NCBI RefSeq assembly: GCF_030272615.1
Contig: NW_026729266.1
Coordinates: 1 to 64,000 of the forward strand
Reading direction: 5' to 3'
Length of the DNA: 64,000 bases
Source of the DNA: Cryptomeria japonica
Lineage: Eukaryota; Streptophyta; Pinopsida; Cupressales; Cupressaceae
Positions 22,978 through 39,024 of this stretch are shown one piece after another. Under the pieces are notes generated by a model. That model had not been told where the DNA came from. It worked only from the letters and a program-made list of their open reading frames with translations, and searched no databases. Made by a program: the position numbers and the translations under genes. The first letter of the stretch is position 1. Each line of letters opens with the position of its first letter.

Positions 22978-24300
22978 TTAATAACGGTCATATGTGAATG
23001 GTGCCATTATTTGAAGACCTTCTAGAGACTTCACACGAGATACTGCAACAAATGTCAATCTTGTTCTTTCTCTTGGTCCTATATAAATTGTAGCTTTTGA
23101 AAGAGTCAACCCTTGAGAATTGTGTATTGTCAATGCCCATGCCAATCTTAATGGTAATTGAAGTGTCCTGCCCCTCTATATTGATGTTATTAAAATTGTA
23201 TTTGTATGATGATCATCAAATGGAATTCCAAAATAATTGTCAAATTCAACCATCACATATGTAGGTGGTTTAGGTGGAGCACTTCTTGGTTGTAGACAAT
23301 CTTTTGAATATACCCTAAAGCTCCATTTACAAGACCTGCATTTCTCCATACATTTGAAGTCAACATCACCCTTGAATTGTTGCTAATCAATAACTCTAGA
23401 TCAAGTTCATCATCTAAACAATCTTCTATTGCATTAACACTTCCTACCTTTGTTGCAACACTGCATGCAACAAGATGCCTCAAGGAATACAACATTCTCT
23501 TGTTATGATTATGGACATTGTCATTAGTAGAGAACAAATGGATGAAATTGTCAAACTCCTCATTGGTTGCAACATTTAAATTAATAGGGATTCTCATCAT
23601 AAGCAACTCCCAATCATCAATTACTGGGTTTGCATCTCTTAGATTTGTCAAAAGTTGATGAAATCTTTGTTGTTGGATATTTTCTCCATCTTGTTTGAAT
23701 ATTGTATCTAAAGTTACCACCGTTTTGAATTCCTCCCATAATAACTTTGCCCGTCTATTGCTGTCATATGCCGGTCTATCACTGACTGGAGGCAACTGGC
23801 CCAAATCTCTAACTAAAATCATAGATATACCTAATAACACATGTAATTTTTTTTTAAAATTATGTACTTATATTATATCAATTTTGTACAAATGATTTAT
23901 ATTAAATATTATATAAAATAGTTGTTATCAATAGTAATATTGGCATACCTGCAAAGCTTATGTTTGTGTTTAGTGGGAATGCCTGCCTAAGTCGAGAATC
24001 TTTATTTTCCAGCATGTTTTGACCAACCAAGCTCATTTCATCAATCAAAATGTATTTGATATGTGTCATTTCTTCTTGGAAACTTGTGAGTCTTGTTCCT
24101 TCTACTGGACAAAATTCTCTCACTGGGATTCTCAATTTTGAGTGAATTGTTGAGGCTCCTATATTGAAGGCAACAACTCCTATTGGTGCAAGTAATAGAA
24201 GAGGAGAATAACATGGCATTGCTTCATTTTGAAGAGCTTCACTAATGGTACCAATCAAATATGACTTCCCTATTCCTAGTGTTCCTTAAATTATCATGAA
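22978..24300 (-). other. PIF1-type helicase domain of the Helitron
   Basis: Walker A is GTLGIGKSYL at about 24262-24291, with the GKS intact. Walker B is ILIDEMSLVG. RDLGQLPPVSD is motif III. Motifs V and VI appear after a frameshift near 23285 as RLAWALTIHNSQGLTL and TFVAVSRVKSLEGL, ending at a stop at 22978-22980. A TAA precedes Walker A where glutamine is expected (CAA-to-TAA). All motifs needed for ATP hydrolysis are recognisable, but not in a single frame. Confidence 0.9.
23832..23948 (-). other. Intron in helicase gene (117 bp)
   Basis: The minus strand reads GCAG/GTATGC at the donor and TTATTAG/GTATATC at the acceptor. Joining the exons gives SFAG then ISMILV in frame, matching the uninterrupted helicase motif. 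The intron is strongly AT-rich. Confidence 0.85.
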
Positions 24301-25438
24301 CAAAGGCACCCCATTTTGATTACTATGATAGTGTGCCATAATTATTTTCTTTGCCTTTTTTTATTTATCACCAAGTGTTGTGTAGTTGATGCATTGTGGT
24401 ATATCATCAAATATGAGACATCCATGATCCTTCATGTTTTTTATGAATTTGATTACTTGAATTGTGTGCTCCCCTGATATTCACTAGACCAACATATCTA
24501 TTTCAGAAACTTGAATATTTTGACCATTATGCAATATAGATATAATTTCCCACTCATGCTCTATGGTATTTCCTTGAAAAATTTCATTTTCTTCAATTTT
24601 AGAGTCACTACCATTTTCAACATTTTCTGCAATTGTTGTTCGCTGCACATGCCAAGCATTATAGTTCAATGACTGCCAATTTTCTACTATGGAGTTATTA
24701 TCCTGACCAATATCCCTTTCTATGTCATGGAATGGCTTGTACAATAATACCTCTGAAAAATAGAAATCAATCCATTTATCAGACTTACGTGAAGGAATTG
24801 ATACGAACCTAGGAAAAACTCTGACAATGGCTGCTCTTTCTCTTGGCTCCCATTTGTTGTCTCTCCTTCTTTTTGGATTATCTATCCATGCTCTACCTAC
24901 GTAAATTAATGTGACACCTTCCATACAAATAGGTCTTGTTTTATATCCATCAATAAAAGATTTTGTTTGTTCATCATTGTTCTCTTCATTATTCATTGTT
25001 ATAGGTTTGAAAACTTCAAGAGAGACATTTAGATTAACAAACCTTCTACTACTCTCCATCAATGGAAGCTCTAAAAGCTTGTGACATATCCCTTGCGATC
25101 CAATGTATGTTTCTATAACAGTTTATGTGAGGAGCCTTCTATATTCTTGTGCAGCTAAATCATTAGGGTTTTCCATGTCTGAAAGATGCATCGACATCTA
25201 GTGGTATGTTTCTGAGCTTTTCTTGGCCTTTTCTGCATACTTTGCAATGTACTTTATTACCGCATGTTTGGAAAGAACTAGCTGCCAATCTATATTTTCT
25301 CTCCATATTTGCAGTATGTGACGATTGTGTGAATTTACTCTATCATCATTTCTTGCTGGTTTAAAATTTTTCTCACCGGTTTCTATGTCTTCATACAATT
25401 TTGATCCCCTCAAATTTAACGACCAAGGAGAATTATAG

Positions 25439-25526
25439 CTATAATTAATATCAACGAATCATACATATTATTTTCTTGACTAATATATAATTTTGATATA
25501 TAAATATTACTTGATTAAATAATTAC
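25439..25526 (-). other. Intron in Rep region (88 bp)
   Basis: Donor TTTGTAG/GTAATT and acceptor AATTATAG/CTATAAT on the minus strand. Splicing yields GRMVCSYNSPWSLN across the junction, the conserved Cys-x-aromatic-Asn-x-Pro-Trp of Helitron Rep proteins. Confidence 0.82.
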
Positions 25527-25689
25527 CTACAAACCATCCTTCCTTATTTTTTTCGTAGGCACGCACCCTCCTTACAAATTGTGTGTCGTTCTACACAATT
25601 TAATATATCTTCATAATCACGATCAATATCCATGTTTGCAAGTTCTGTTGTATTTTGAGACATGGATGTTGCAGATAATTTTGGAATGC

Positions 25690-25795
25690 CTACAATTGGA
25701 AACAAAAGAACTTACATATGAGTTTTATCGTTAATTATATAAATAGTTAGTTTAATGTAATATTATAGATATGCATGTCTAAATATTTATTGAAC
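25690..25795 (-). other. Intron in Rep region (106 bp)
   Basis: Donor GGGCAT/GTTCAA and acceptor CAATTGTAG/GCATTCC on the minus strand. Splicing gives NIWAC then IPKLSATSMSQ in frame, leading into CVERHTICKEGACLRKK. Confidence 0.75.
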
Positions 25796-27917
25796 ATGCC
25801 CATATATTCCTTTGATGTGGATCTTCTCTGGGATTTCATGCATGAATGATAGAATAAAAATATCTCTTAGCACTTTTTCATTCTTCCTCATTTGACCAAC
25901 CAATGTTGTCCAAATTTGGAGCTTCATTGATCCATAAAAGTCTCTACACATGTGGTAAACCTCTATGTTGCCACTCATATCTATACCAATAATCTTTGAC
26001 ATTCATTCCTTTTTATAAAATCTCTTTTCTAAATATTGTATGTCTTAAATGCATGTAATGTATGACTATATGAGGATAATCAATAACATTCTGATTTCTC
26101 CAATTTTAAGCTTCTCGTGAAGTAGTCAGGGATGTTCCTAGCATTAATGCATGCAAATCAGGCTAGTACATATCTGCTGCACTTAGAGTGAAGAATATTC
26201 TAGGAGTGCCAATTTGGTGAAGCATGTCTATCAATTTTGCACGAATTTCAGCCCAGTATGATTTGGTACCCCTTAAAGTAGTTCCAAACCGCATCAAGCT
26301 ATCAGCTAAATTAGATTGTGGCATGTTCTCCATATGCTGACTTAGCTCATTGATGGTGATAGGCATGTCTTGTAAATTTCTTTTTGCGAACACTGTAGAT
26401 GAATTTTATGCACGGAGTCTCATTATCATGTTCATCATAAAATATCCAAATCTTGGATGTTTACCAAAATGCTGATCCCTATACCACAACAGATGCTTGA
26501 CAAATTCATGCAAGTGCACTCACCTCATTCTTGGTTCTAACCAATCACATCTACCATCAGGAAATAGTGTTGGAAATGCCATATCAAGTAACCCTAATGT
26601 GACATATTCATTGATTGGAGATGCACCAATGTTTGGCCAATCAATTAACGTTGTTGGATTTGCATCAGGATTATTAACCCATGCACAAATTAATTCCATT
26701 TCTCTTTGGGCATTAGGTGGTCTCAAAAGCATTGACTTTGTGTGCTCAACTATATTACCTTCATCAATCTCCATGACAGGACCCACAAATATGATTTCAT
26801 TTACATCTAAGTCAAATTCGAGCTACACCATTTTCAATTTGTTGAATATATTTTCATCAGAATTTCTTGGCAGCTCATTGAGAGCATTTTGATCTATTAT
26901 GACATTTGAGTAAAATTTGTCATGCTCTACTTTGTATTTGAGTGCTTTATACACATGATCCCTATTGACTGTAAAGTGATAATTTGTGCCACGTTGATCC
27001 CTTCTTCTAACAATAATAATTGGCAAATTCTCTATCAAATGTGGCAAAACATTTGAAACTTGCTCCATATTTTGGGGAAAACTAATAGTATGTCCCTTGT
27101 ATTTATATTGATCACCTATTGCATGTGTAACTTGCAATATTGGGTTGACACATGCAATTAACATCTTCTCCACTTGAGTCAATTTTGCAAGGTCCTTTGG
27201 TTGTGGGCTAGGATCCATATTATTTGAAGATGAAAACCTATGATTCCCTCTCTCTTGGCGACATCTATTGCATATGGGACCTTTAGACCTCCGAGATAAT
27301 TTGATTCCAAGATAAGATTCTTGACAAACATAAGACATGTTTGGGGTTCTAAATCTGTCCAAATGATGCCTAAACTGAATTTGGAATCTTCTAAAATCAC
27401 ATCGAAGAGAACCATTTGGGTTTGACATGTTTTTTAAACTACCTTGAACACGTACATTCATCTCTAATTGATGCCCATGTTGTGGTGTTTCCGGTACACA
27501 TTCTATTGTTGTTGAATTTTAATTTTAAACATTGAACTCAATATTTCCATCAAATGGATGATTTTGTCTCTCACTTTGTTGGGGATTGACTTGTCTTTCT
27601 TCTGTTTGAGAATGAGAGATTTGATCGAATGTTCTTTGATGTCTACTTCTCTACAAATTTGCACCATCTCTATTTTCAATTTTTAGTTGTTCCATTGTTA
27701 TTGTTGCCCTTCTTCTAGCATATCTTTGTCTTTTGGCTTCATTGCGTCTTCTTCTTTGTTGTTCTATTTGAACATATGTCATTTGTTCTAGTTGTTGTCT
27801 ACAATACTCTCTCTGATATTGTCTTTGATATTCTTTTCTTTCCTCCTCTGATTCAAAATTTAATCTTGGTCGCACCATAGCTAGTACTGACGATTCTGAA
27901 TTTTGTCTTGGTCCCTC

Positions 27918-28350
27918 CATAGCTGGCATCAAAGGAATTTGAAGTTAACAAACTAAATAGACTTTATTTTATTATTACCTAATACATTCTAATCATCAAG
28001 ATCCCTCAAAGGGCAAGATAAGAGAGAATAATGGTAGATTGTAGGTTAATTTCTTTTTTCTTTTTACTTTCATGTATTTATTTTAAAAATTGTAATCATA
28101 TCCATCTTTTGTTTTCGTCGCACCATAGCTGGTATCAAATAATTTTAATGTCAACAAACTAAATAGACTTGCTTCCTTATTACATAGCACTTTCTGATCA
28201 TCAAGATCCGTCTAATAGCAAGATGAGAGCATACAGTACTAGATGAAAGGTTAGCGATTGTAATATTGAGTGAAATCCACGTAACTAAGAAATTTATTTA
28301 TTTATTTTACTTTCATATGTTTATATACAAATTTGAAATTGCATCCATCT
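27918..28350. repeat. Tandem duplication of about 206-bp unit at the Helitron 5' end
   Basis: Both units start with CATAGCTGG-ATCAAA, continue through AACAAACTAAATAGACTT and CATCAAGATCC, and end in an A-rich, CATCCATCT sequence. The first runs 27918-28113, the second 28124-28350. The first unit contains the codons at the start of the Rep/helicase frame, so part of the coding start and leader is duplicated. Confidence 0.82.
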
Positions 28351-28640
28351 GGTGGCATTGCCCTCCAAATAATAAATAATCATTTACATTCATCTGGTGG
28401 CATTGCCCTCCAGATAATAAATAATCATTTACATTCATCTAGCGGCATTGCCTTCCAGAAAACAAATATTTTCATTTGCATCCATTTGGTGGCATTGCCT
28501 TCTAGATAAGAAATAAGAAAAAAATTTACTATTACATATTTATTTGGAAAAGTGCATGTATATCCATCTGGTGGTAGTGCCTTCCAAATAAAAAATATAC
28601 ATTGTACTTTAATATATTCATTGCCTTGCAAATTTAGAAT
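28342..28640. repeat. 45-bp minisatellite, five units
   Basis: The core CATCTGGTGGCATTGCC begins at 28346, 28391 and 28436 (exactly 45 bp apart), then 28483 and 28565. Later units are more diverged and the last spacing is longer. Units end with ATAATAAATAATCATTTA. Confidence 0.92.
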
Positions 28641-29244
28641 AAACATTCATATTATAATTGACATAGCTTACAGATTGACTAAATTTAAAGCACAAAATGA
28701 ATAACTAAAAAGAGATGTGCAGTAAATAGTTCTACAAATTCAAATCTAAATAAACATTCCTTAATGAATTATTGAAATAGATGTATTAATATTAGTAGAG
28801 AACTAATATTAATACCATTAAATTCCCATTAGTAAATAATCTAATATTTACTTGGATAGAAACAAATACTCTTAAAAAGTAATATTCTAATACTTAATAC
28901 ATACATGGTTGATGTAGGCTATTGATACACTTCAGTCATAATGAAGCGTGCTACAAATTGTGTCTCAAGTTGCATAGATTTCCTACCAAAAATATTTAAA
29001 TTAGAAAGGAAACAATTATACAAAAAAAAAATTCTCTATATATTTATCTCTTCTATCTCTTTGTTACCCTCTCCTCTCTCTTTATTTGTATATCCTTCTC
29101 TATCTCTATTTTCATATGTGTAGACATCTCTCTCCTTATTGGTAATGAATCTTTATTACCTTTCTAATTTATATGTTTTTGTTTTAGCTATATTGGGATC
29201 TTAGTTCTTGATGAGGTGTGTGCAGTATATTTTCCCTATGACTT
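28641..29244. other. AT-rich spacer, no gene
   Basis: No coding pattern. The inverted pair ACTAATATTAATAC / TATTAATATTAGTAG lies near 28785-28815. Confidence 0.55.
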
Positions 29245-29550
29245 TTGCTGCTATGGAGGGAGGGGGAGAAGGTGAGAGAGATGTGTGAGAGAGAGATAGA
29301 GACTATGAGAGCTAGATATGGGAGAGAAGTGGAGAGAGAGACATGGTTAGAAAAAGAGAGAGAGGTTAATTAAGAGGAGGCAAGGGGAAAAGGGAAGAAT
29401 CGACAAATGGAGAGGGAAAGAGAGATTAGAGAAAGAGAGGGTTATTGGGTGGAAGATAGAATGTGTGTGTGTGTGTGTGTGTTATTGGGTATCTAAGATT
29501 AGAGAAAGAGAGGGTTATTGGGAGAGAGAGAGAGAGAGAGTTGGGGATAA
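29245..29550. repeat. GA-rich microsatellite region
   Basis: A purine-rich stretch with many GAGAGA runs includes a perfect (GT)n tract at about 29462-29482 and a (GA)n tract near 29522-29540. GAGAAAGAGAGGGTTATTGGG is present twice, about 83 bp apart. Confidence 0.9.
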
Positions 29551-30975
29551 TTACTTATTTAATGTTTCAAGTATTTTGAGATGATTATTACACAAAAATC
29601 ATGAAAGAGGGAATTCATAAGAAAGAGTTGTGAGATTTTGATGTTTCAAAATTGAAGGATGAATTTAAATCAATTATAATTATTTTTACATAAAAAAATA
29701 TAGAAACACTACCTATTTCATAGTGTAGAACTCTAAATCACCTTTCTAACACCTGTAAAAAAATAAAATTTTGATATAAAATGTAAAAGTTATGCCCATT
29801 TTACTAAAATGTGATTTTATAATTTTTCTAAAACGGATATCCGATTTGGTTTCCAAAATGGATATCTGATTTTCTTTCCAAAATGGATATCTGATTTTGT
29901 TTCCAAAATGTTTTAATAGTTGTCATTATATGTTAATTTAATGTTTCAAAGTTAAGCAACTACTTATAATATGGTACTTGACCTTGTTTTAATTGTTATG
30001 ATCAATTTAGAAGAGAATCACATAACTCTAACTAATTCTTCAAGTCAAGTATAAAAAGTTAAAAGTTATATCATACTTCTACTTTTACATTAAAAAATTT
30101 CATAATTCTCTCTATTTAAATGCATTCTAATAATTTTTGTTACCCTTGCAGATGACTCAACTTTAATTGATTTCCACCAAAAGATCTCTATTGTGAAGAA
30201 ATATGATATACTTGCCAGTTTCACTTTGGTGATTATCTTATTACTGTTTTTCAGTTTGTCATGAATCTTTCATAAACTTAATATGTTTCAAAGTAGTTAG
30301 TTATAATAATCATTTTGAATTGTTGTTTGCCTTGTAATAAGATTTGGACTCTATCTTAATAAAAATATAAAAAATCATTTTGAAAATTATTCTGACTGTT
30401 AATTTCAGAGAATCTAAACATAATAATATTTTTTACTTTTATGAAAATAATATTTCTAATTTTGATCTTAAAGTACTCTAAAATTTCAAACAACAATATT
30501 GCTCTTTTATTTATTACTATTCTATGTAGTTTCATTTTCTGTTAATCTTTTGTTTCCATTTATACACCATCTGAACTTGAAGTATTTGTATTCATGCTAT
30601 AACAATGATCTTCAGCTAATATTTTTAAAAGAGATTTTGCTGAGATGAGACTCTCTTTACAGTCTAGCGAAGCTGGTCTGTTCTAAATTCTAATATTTAA
30701 AGACTCAAAACTGATTTTCTAGTTAAGAAGTGTTTTCTATTTGTGTCTTTATACAATAATATTTTATGTTTGATTCCTTTGGTTCAACACTTAATATGTC
30801 AACTTTATAATTCAAACAATAGTCTCTGTAAGTACATGTGTACTTTTACCTTGCATGATTTTATATTATACAACTCAAATGAGATTATATTAATTGTGGA
30901 GAAAAAGGATTTCATATCAATGTAAATATCTATTTGATATTACAATTTACTATCATTTCTTGTACACTTTTTCTA
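29551..30975. other. Spacer, no gene
   Basis: AT-rich and non-coding on both strands, apart from the short tandem repeat at 29830-29904. Confidence 0.55.
29830..29904. repeat. Three 25-bp tandem units
   Basis: AAAATGGATATCTGATTTT… units start at 29830, 29855 and 29880 with exact 25-bp period. The first unit has GGATATCC where later units have GGATATCT, fitting one C-to-T change each. Confidence 0.95.
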
Positions 30976-31290
30976 TGGACCTGCCTAATAGTAGCATGAA
31001 AGATGCAATGGCTATGCTAGGTTGAGTACCAATGTTGAAGGAAATGTCAATGTTACATGCACTTGTCTACAGGGGTTCAGGCCCAAAAACAACCATGCTT
31101 GGGATTCTCAAGAATATTGGTTAAGTGGTTGTGTTTGCCGAAGTCCATTGCAGTGCTCTCTCACTAATTCTACCGACGGTTGCTTGGAAGTGAAGAGCAA
31201 GAACTTGCCCGACGATAAAGCCACTCCATATAGCAACGATCTAACTCTAAATGGATGACAACATGCCTACCTAAATAACTGCTCTCAAGA
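30976..31290 (+). pseudogene. S-locus-type receptor kinase extracellular fragment
   Basis: The frame at 31022-31258 holds CTCLQGFRPKNNHAWDSQEY then GCVCRSPLQC, the cysteine-rich EGF-like end of the S-locus glycoprotein domain of G-type lectin receptor kinases. CLEVKSKNLPD and, past a stop at 31256, AYLNNCS follow, the start of a PAN/apple domain. No lectin domain, transmembrane segment or kinase is present. The intact family perceives ligands at the cell surface; this is an isolated fragment. Confidence 0.75.
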
Positions 31291-32119
31291 TATATAGGGG
31301 TTGCTTTGATTACTATCCTACTATGTAGGATAACCTGGAGTTCTCAAAACTATAGTTGTTGCTCCTATAGATATGGTCAAGTGATTTCGAAACAACCCAT
31401 TGAAACTTATAAATTATCTGGTAGACATGCATGCAAAATACGAAATCATAGAGATAGCTACAGAATAGACACAATTTTTCAATTCTTAGCTATGTTGAGA
31501 GAAAGCCTTCTGCCATACATGCCCGTTTCCAAAGTAGACTGCTAACATGATGCCAACATTATCAATGCAACCTGTATTCCGATCTGCATCCAAAATGCAA
31601 ACAAGTTATTCTCAGCATACATAGAATGCAATGAAAACAAATTATTCTTAGAATACAGAGGATCTCCTCACCTGTATTTGATCTGCTCTTGTTTCAAATG
31701 GAATGGGTAAGATTCGATTGCAGAGAAAATAAATTTCCTTTATTGCTTTCTTACTTCCAATTTCCTTTATTGTTTTCTTCCTTCCAATCGTTGCACAACT
31801 GTTGCATGTCATCATTGCATGTAACTGCTAGACCTTTGATGTTACATTTCGAATCATGTCTTTGGTCCATGAAGCTGCAGACGGTGCTTGGTCCACACAG
31901 CTACAGGCGATCATGAATCCGTTTTCTTTACGGTTTACATAGAATATTCTCATTTTATTCTATCCTTTACTCCCCTTGATGCGACTATATAGGAACGCCT
32001 CTCGGCATAAAAATAAGACAAAAATATTAAAAAAGAGAGAAAATGAAAAAAACACATAAAAGAAGAGCAAGCAAATAATAGAAGAAAGTAAGACAAAACA
32101 AAGGAAAAAGAAAAAGAAA
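31291..32119. other. Spacer, no gene
   Basis: A near-repeat of AATGCAA-ACAA-TTATTCT occurs near 31595 and 31629, and AATTTCCTTTATTG occurs at 31731 and 31759. Otherwise nothing is recognised. Confidence 0.5.
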
Positions 32120-32282
32120 ATATATATGTGTATGTATGTATGTATGTATGTATATGCATATATTTGTGTGTGTGTGTATGTATATATATGTATATATACA
32201 GATACACATACACATATACAGATACATATACATATACATACATACATACATACATACATACAGATATATATATACATCTCTT

Positions 32283-32323
<41 letters not shown>

Positions 32324-32453
32324 ATATCTATATGTATATGTATATCTATATGTATATTTATGAATGTATATATATGTATATATGTATATACATATAGATA
32401 TGTATATATATATATATATACATAGATATACATATACATATACATATACATAT

Positions 32454-32524
<71 letters not shown>

Positions 32525-32949
32525 CACACATATATATATATACATATATATGTATATATATGTATATATATACATATATACATATACATATACATATAGA
32601 TATACATATGTATATCTATATGTATACGTATATGTATATGTATATCTGTATATATACATACATATGTATATATATGTATATATATACATATGTATGTATA
32701 TATATACATATGTATGTATATATATACATATGTATATATAAAGATATACATATACATATACATATACATCTACATACACATGTACATGTACATGTATATG
32801 TACATGTACACATATGTACATGTACATATACACATATGTACATGTACATATACACATATGTATACGTATATGTATATGTACATGTACACATATGTACATG
32901 TACATGTACATGTATATGTATGTGTGTGTGTGTGCGCGCGCGCGTGCAC
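32120..32949. repeat. About 830-bp compound microsatellite of alternating purine-pyrimidine
   Basis: Mixed ATGTAT, ATACAT, TATA, TGTA and TG units run without unique sequence, including a (TA)n core near 32455-32520 and (GTACAT)n blocks near 32780-32910. It ends in TGTGTGTGTG then GCGCGCGCGCG near 32920-32943. Every frame across it is open in places, but the products are Tyr/Ile/His/Cys low complexity and not genes. Confidence 0.96.
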
Positions 32950-35100
32950 TAGGATTTGGGTTTCCTCCAAGCAAATATGGTTTTTGGTTGAAGAAGAAGC
33001 TCAGCCAGGGATGATTTATTTCATATTAGTATCATATGCAAGATGCCAAAAGTAAATGTTAGATTTCTTAAAGATGTTTAATCAAAGATATTTTGACCTA
33101 GCAGCAAGATTACTGGAAACATCAGATGGATCATTGAGTCAAGATGTAAAACAAGGAATGAAGAGAACTCTATTTTGTTTCTAGTGTATCAGATTCTGAA
33201 ACTTTACCTAACTTTATGCTTTTGTTTCCTACTCATTGCGATGCATTTAGAAGTGATACTAATGATATTATTTGGAGAAAGAACATAAACTTTGACCTTT
33301 CATTATCTTTTTGGGCTCAAGTAGCTATCTTTGAAAAATAAACGCAGAGATGCCAAAATTGAAACTAATATGGAAGATGAAGACTACAAATTCTTTCTTG
33401 AAAATATTATTAAGGATGATGTATCCTATGATTTTTAGTTGAAAAAGACACAAGACGGAGGTGAAGCATTTATCAAGTGTGAAGAAGAAGAAGATGGACA
33501 AAGGATGCATCAATCTTTGGGTGTTAATATTTTTTAGCATATACCTGGACATAATAAACATAAATAATCATAAAACAAACCAAAAGAATGTGCAAAATAT
33601 GATGGTATTTGTCTAATAAAACAAGAAGTTCTATGATAGTCCAAACAACGTGACACATTACTTTCTTTCTAGCACCTCAATATAAATCATGCATTACATT
33701 TTTTCTATTATTATCATTCTGTCAAATGCTTATGAAATCAATGTTGATGGTTTAATTTTTATTTTTATTTTGGTTTTTGATGGAGAAGCTCACAACAATC
33801 AGAAGCTCCATGATGCAACAACTAAAGAGCTTACAATGCTATTCCCATACTTATAGTGTTTGAGGCAATTTCTATTTTTTTGCGTTCTGCAATTGACTCG
33901 TTAATTGCCTTTCATTAAAAAACATTTGATACCATGCTTAGATTTTGTAAACATTTTATAGTAATTTTGAATACTAGTTGTTAGCAAGCTACAAGCTACA
34001 ATGGGTTGTCATATTTGTGCCAATAGCATTCTATTTTGAATGTAGTTTTTCTATGTTAAGTAGTTATAAAGTTTCTCTTAGCTACCTTTCTTGTGCAAAT
34101 ATCAATTGCCAAATATTTATAAACTTATATTACATAAATAGAAAGAACTTTTCTTTCTTTAAGATGGTTTTATTGAATTTTTTCAAGGCATAAGCATTTA
34201 TACAAAATTAGATTTAGACTATAAATAAGATACTATGTCAAATTTTAACTAATAGAAAAACAAGTTTAATCATTTGACTTCCATTGATTGTTTTTAATCA
34301 TTATTAATTTTTATTTATAATTAAGTCTATTTTGATTGAATGTTTTAGTACAATTGTGCAATCTTCTGAAGCTTGGCCACGATAATGGTTTAACTCATTT
34401 GTTTACTGTATGCTTATATAAATCTAGCACATTCTTTCATCACATATTTTTAATAACTTGTGCCTATTAAGGATAGCATGAGCATGAATGATAAGTTCTC
34501 ATGATTTATCTTTTACACTTGTTATCTATGTTGATTATATGCATAATAAGTCCTACCTTTCTTAATACTCCATCCTCTCGTAGATTAGCTTGAAGTCAAC
34601 ACGTTCTATTGCAATAACTTAATGTACATCCTAATTCTATATATGTGATACTATCGTAGTTTTTTAAACACATTCTCATCACCTTACCTCTTGTTAGAAC
34701 ATAAAGACCTAAAAAACTATCACAAAACCACATAACATCAATTGTTAAGCTCCTTATGAAATCTAAACATGAAGCAATTCTTTATTCTCACAAGAAACAA
34801 TAACTCACTAGTTCTTAGCAAATGACAGGGACTCCATTGTATCACACCTCTTGTTTTATGTTGGATTCTTTAATTGAAAATTATTATTATTTTATAAAGG
34901 AAAACGTTATTGTATTTTATTATTATTGTTGTTAACGTTATTATTTATTGGCCGACCAATAATTTCAATGAAATGCCTCGTTAAACTCACGACGGAAGAA
35001 CTTAAATTCTTTGTTCGTACTCGTATTTCGTTTCACACTTTTCAAGACAAAAAGCCACCTTAGTATTATCAACATTTTATTTATTTATTACACACTAGAG
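32950..35100. other. Spacer upstream of the subtilase, no gene
   Basis: No supported gene. Short open frames at 33325-33561 (minus) and 33978-34193 (plus) have AT-driven composition and no recognised domain. The last 200 bp carries the putative core promoter of the protease gene. Confidence 0.5.
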
Positions 35101-35103
35101 TAG

Positions 35104-35110
35104 TATAAAT
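35104..35110 (+). promoter_or_regulatory. Putative TATA box of the intact subtilase
   Basis: TATAAAT lies about 60 bases before the predicted ATG. The tandem pseudogene has TATATAT about 65 bases before its ATG, followed in both by a similar GATGGCCT-TTTCATT-CATT leader, which supports a shared core promoter. Transcription start is not known. Confidence 0.45.
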
Positions 35111-35167
35111 TGATGGCCTGTTTCATTACATTCTGAGATACAGTAAAAAAACATTACTAACCTTTTG

Positions 35168-39024
<3,857 letters not shown>

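Larger units (their letters stand above)
25198..26490 (-). other. Rep (HUH/two-Tyr) nuclease region of the Helitron
   Basis: Reading the minus strand, DYWYRYEWQHRGLPHV is the HUH motif region. The second histidine is replaced by a TAG stop at 25944-25946, so the metal site is destroyed. Downstream, YIAKYAEKAKKSSE holds the paired tyrosines of the Helitron two-Tyr motif, still intact. YFYSIIHA and NPREDPHQRNIWAC lie between. Loss of the HUH histidine alone would abolish strand nicking. Confidence 0.85.
22978..27932 (-). pseudogene. Helitron Rep/helicase gene, decayed, with introns
   Basis: The minus strand reads, in order: a basic, Arg/Gln-rich N-terminus (YQRQYQREYCRQQ); a cysteine motif and a DUF6570-like segment (EKMLIACVNPILQVTHA); the Helitron-like N domain (LRGTKSYWAEIRAKLIDMLH, then FFTLSAADM); the HUH Rep nuclease; and a PIF1-type 5'-to-3' helicase. 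It would nick the element and unwind it for rolling-circle transposition. Three GT-AG introns restore the frame. Numerous stops and at least one frameshift near 23285 disable it. The N-terminal start is taken as the ATG at 27932. Neither Helitron terminus (TC start, CTRRT end with hairpin) was located. Confidence 0.92.

Noticed and set aside
26497-26892. 131-residue plus-strand open frame
   Set aside because: Antisense shadow of the Helitron N-terminal coding region, which has recognisable domains on the minus strand.
31960-32974. Long open frames of up to 269 residues on both strands
   Set aside because: They are translations of TATA/TGTA/CATA microsatellites, giving only Tyr, Ile, Met, His, Val and Cys low complexity, and are open in several frames at once.
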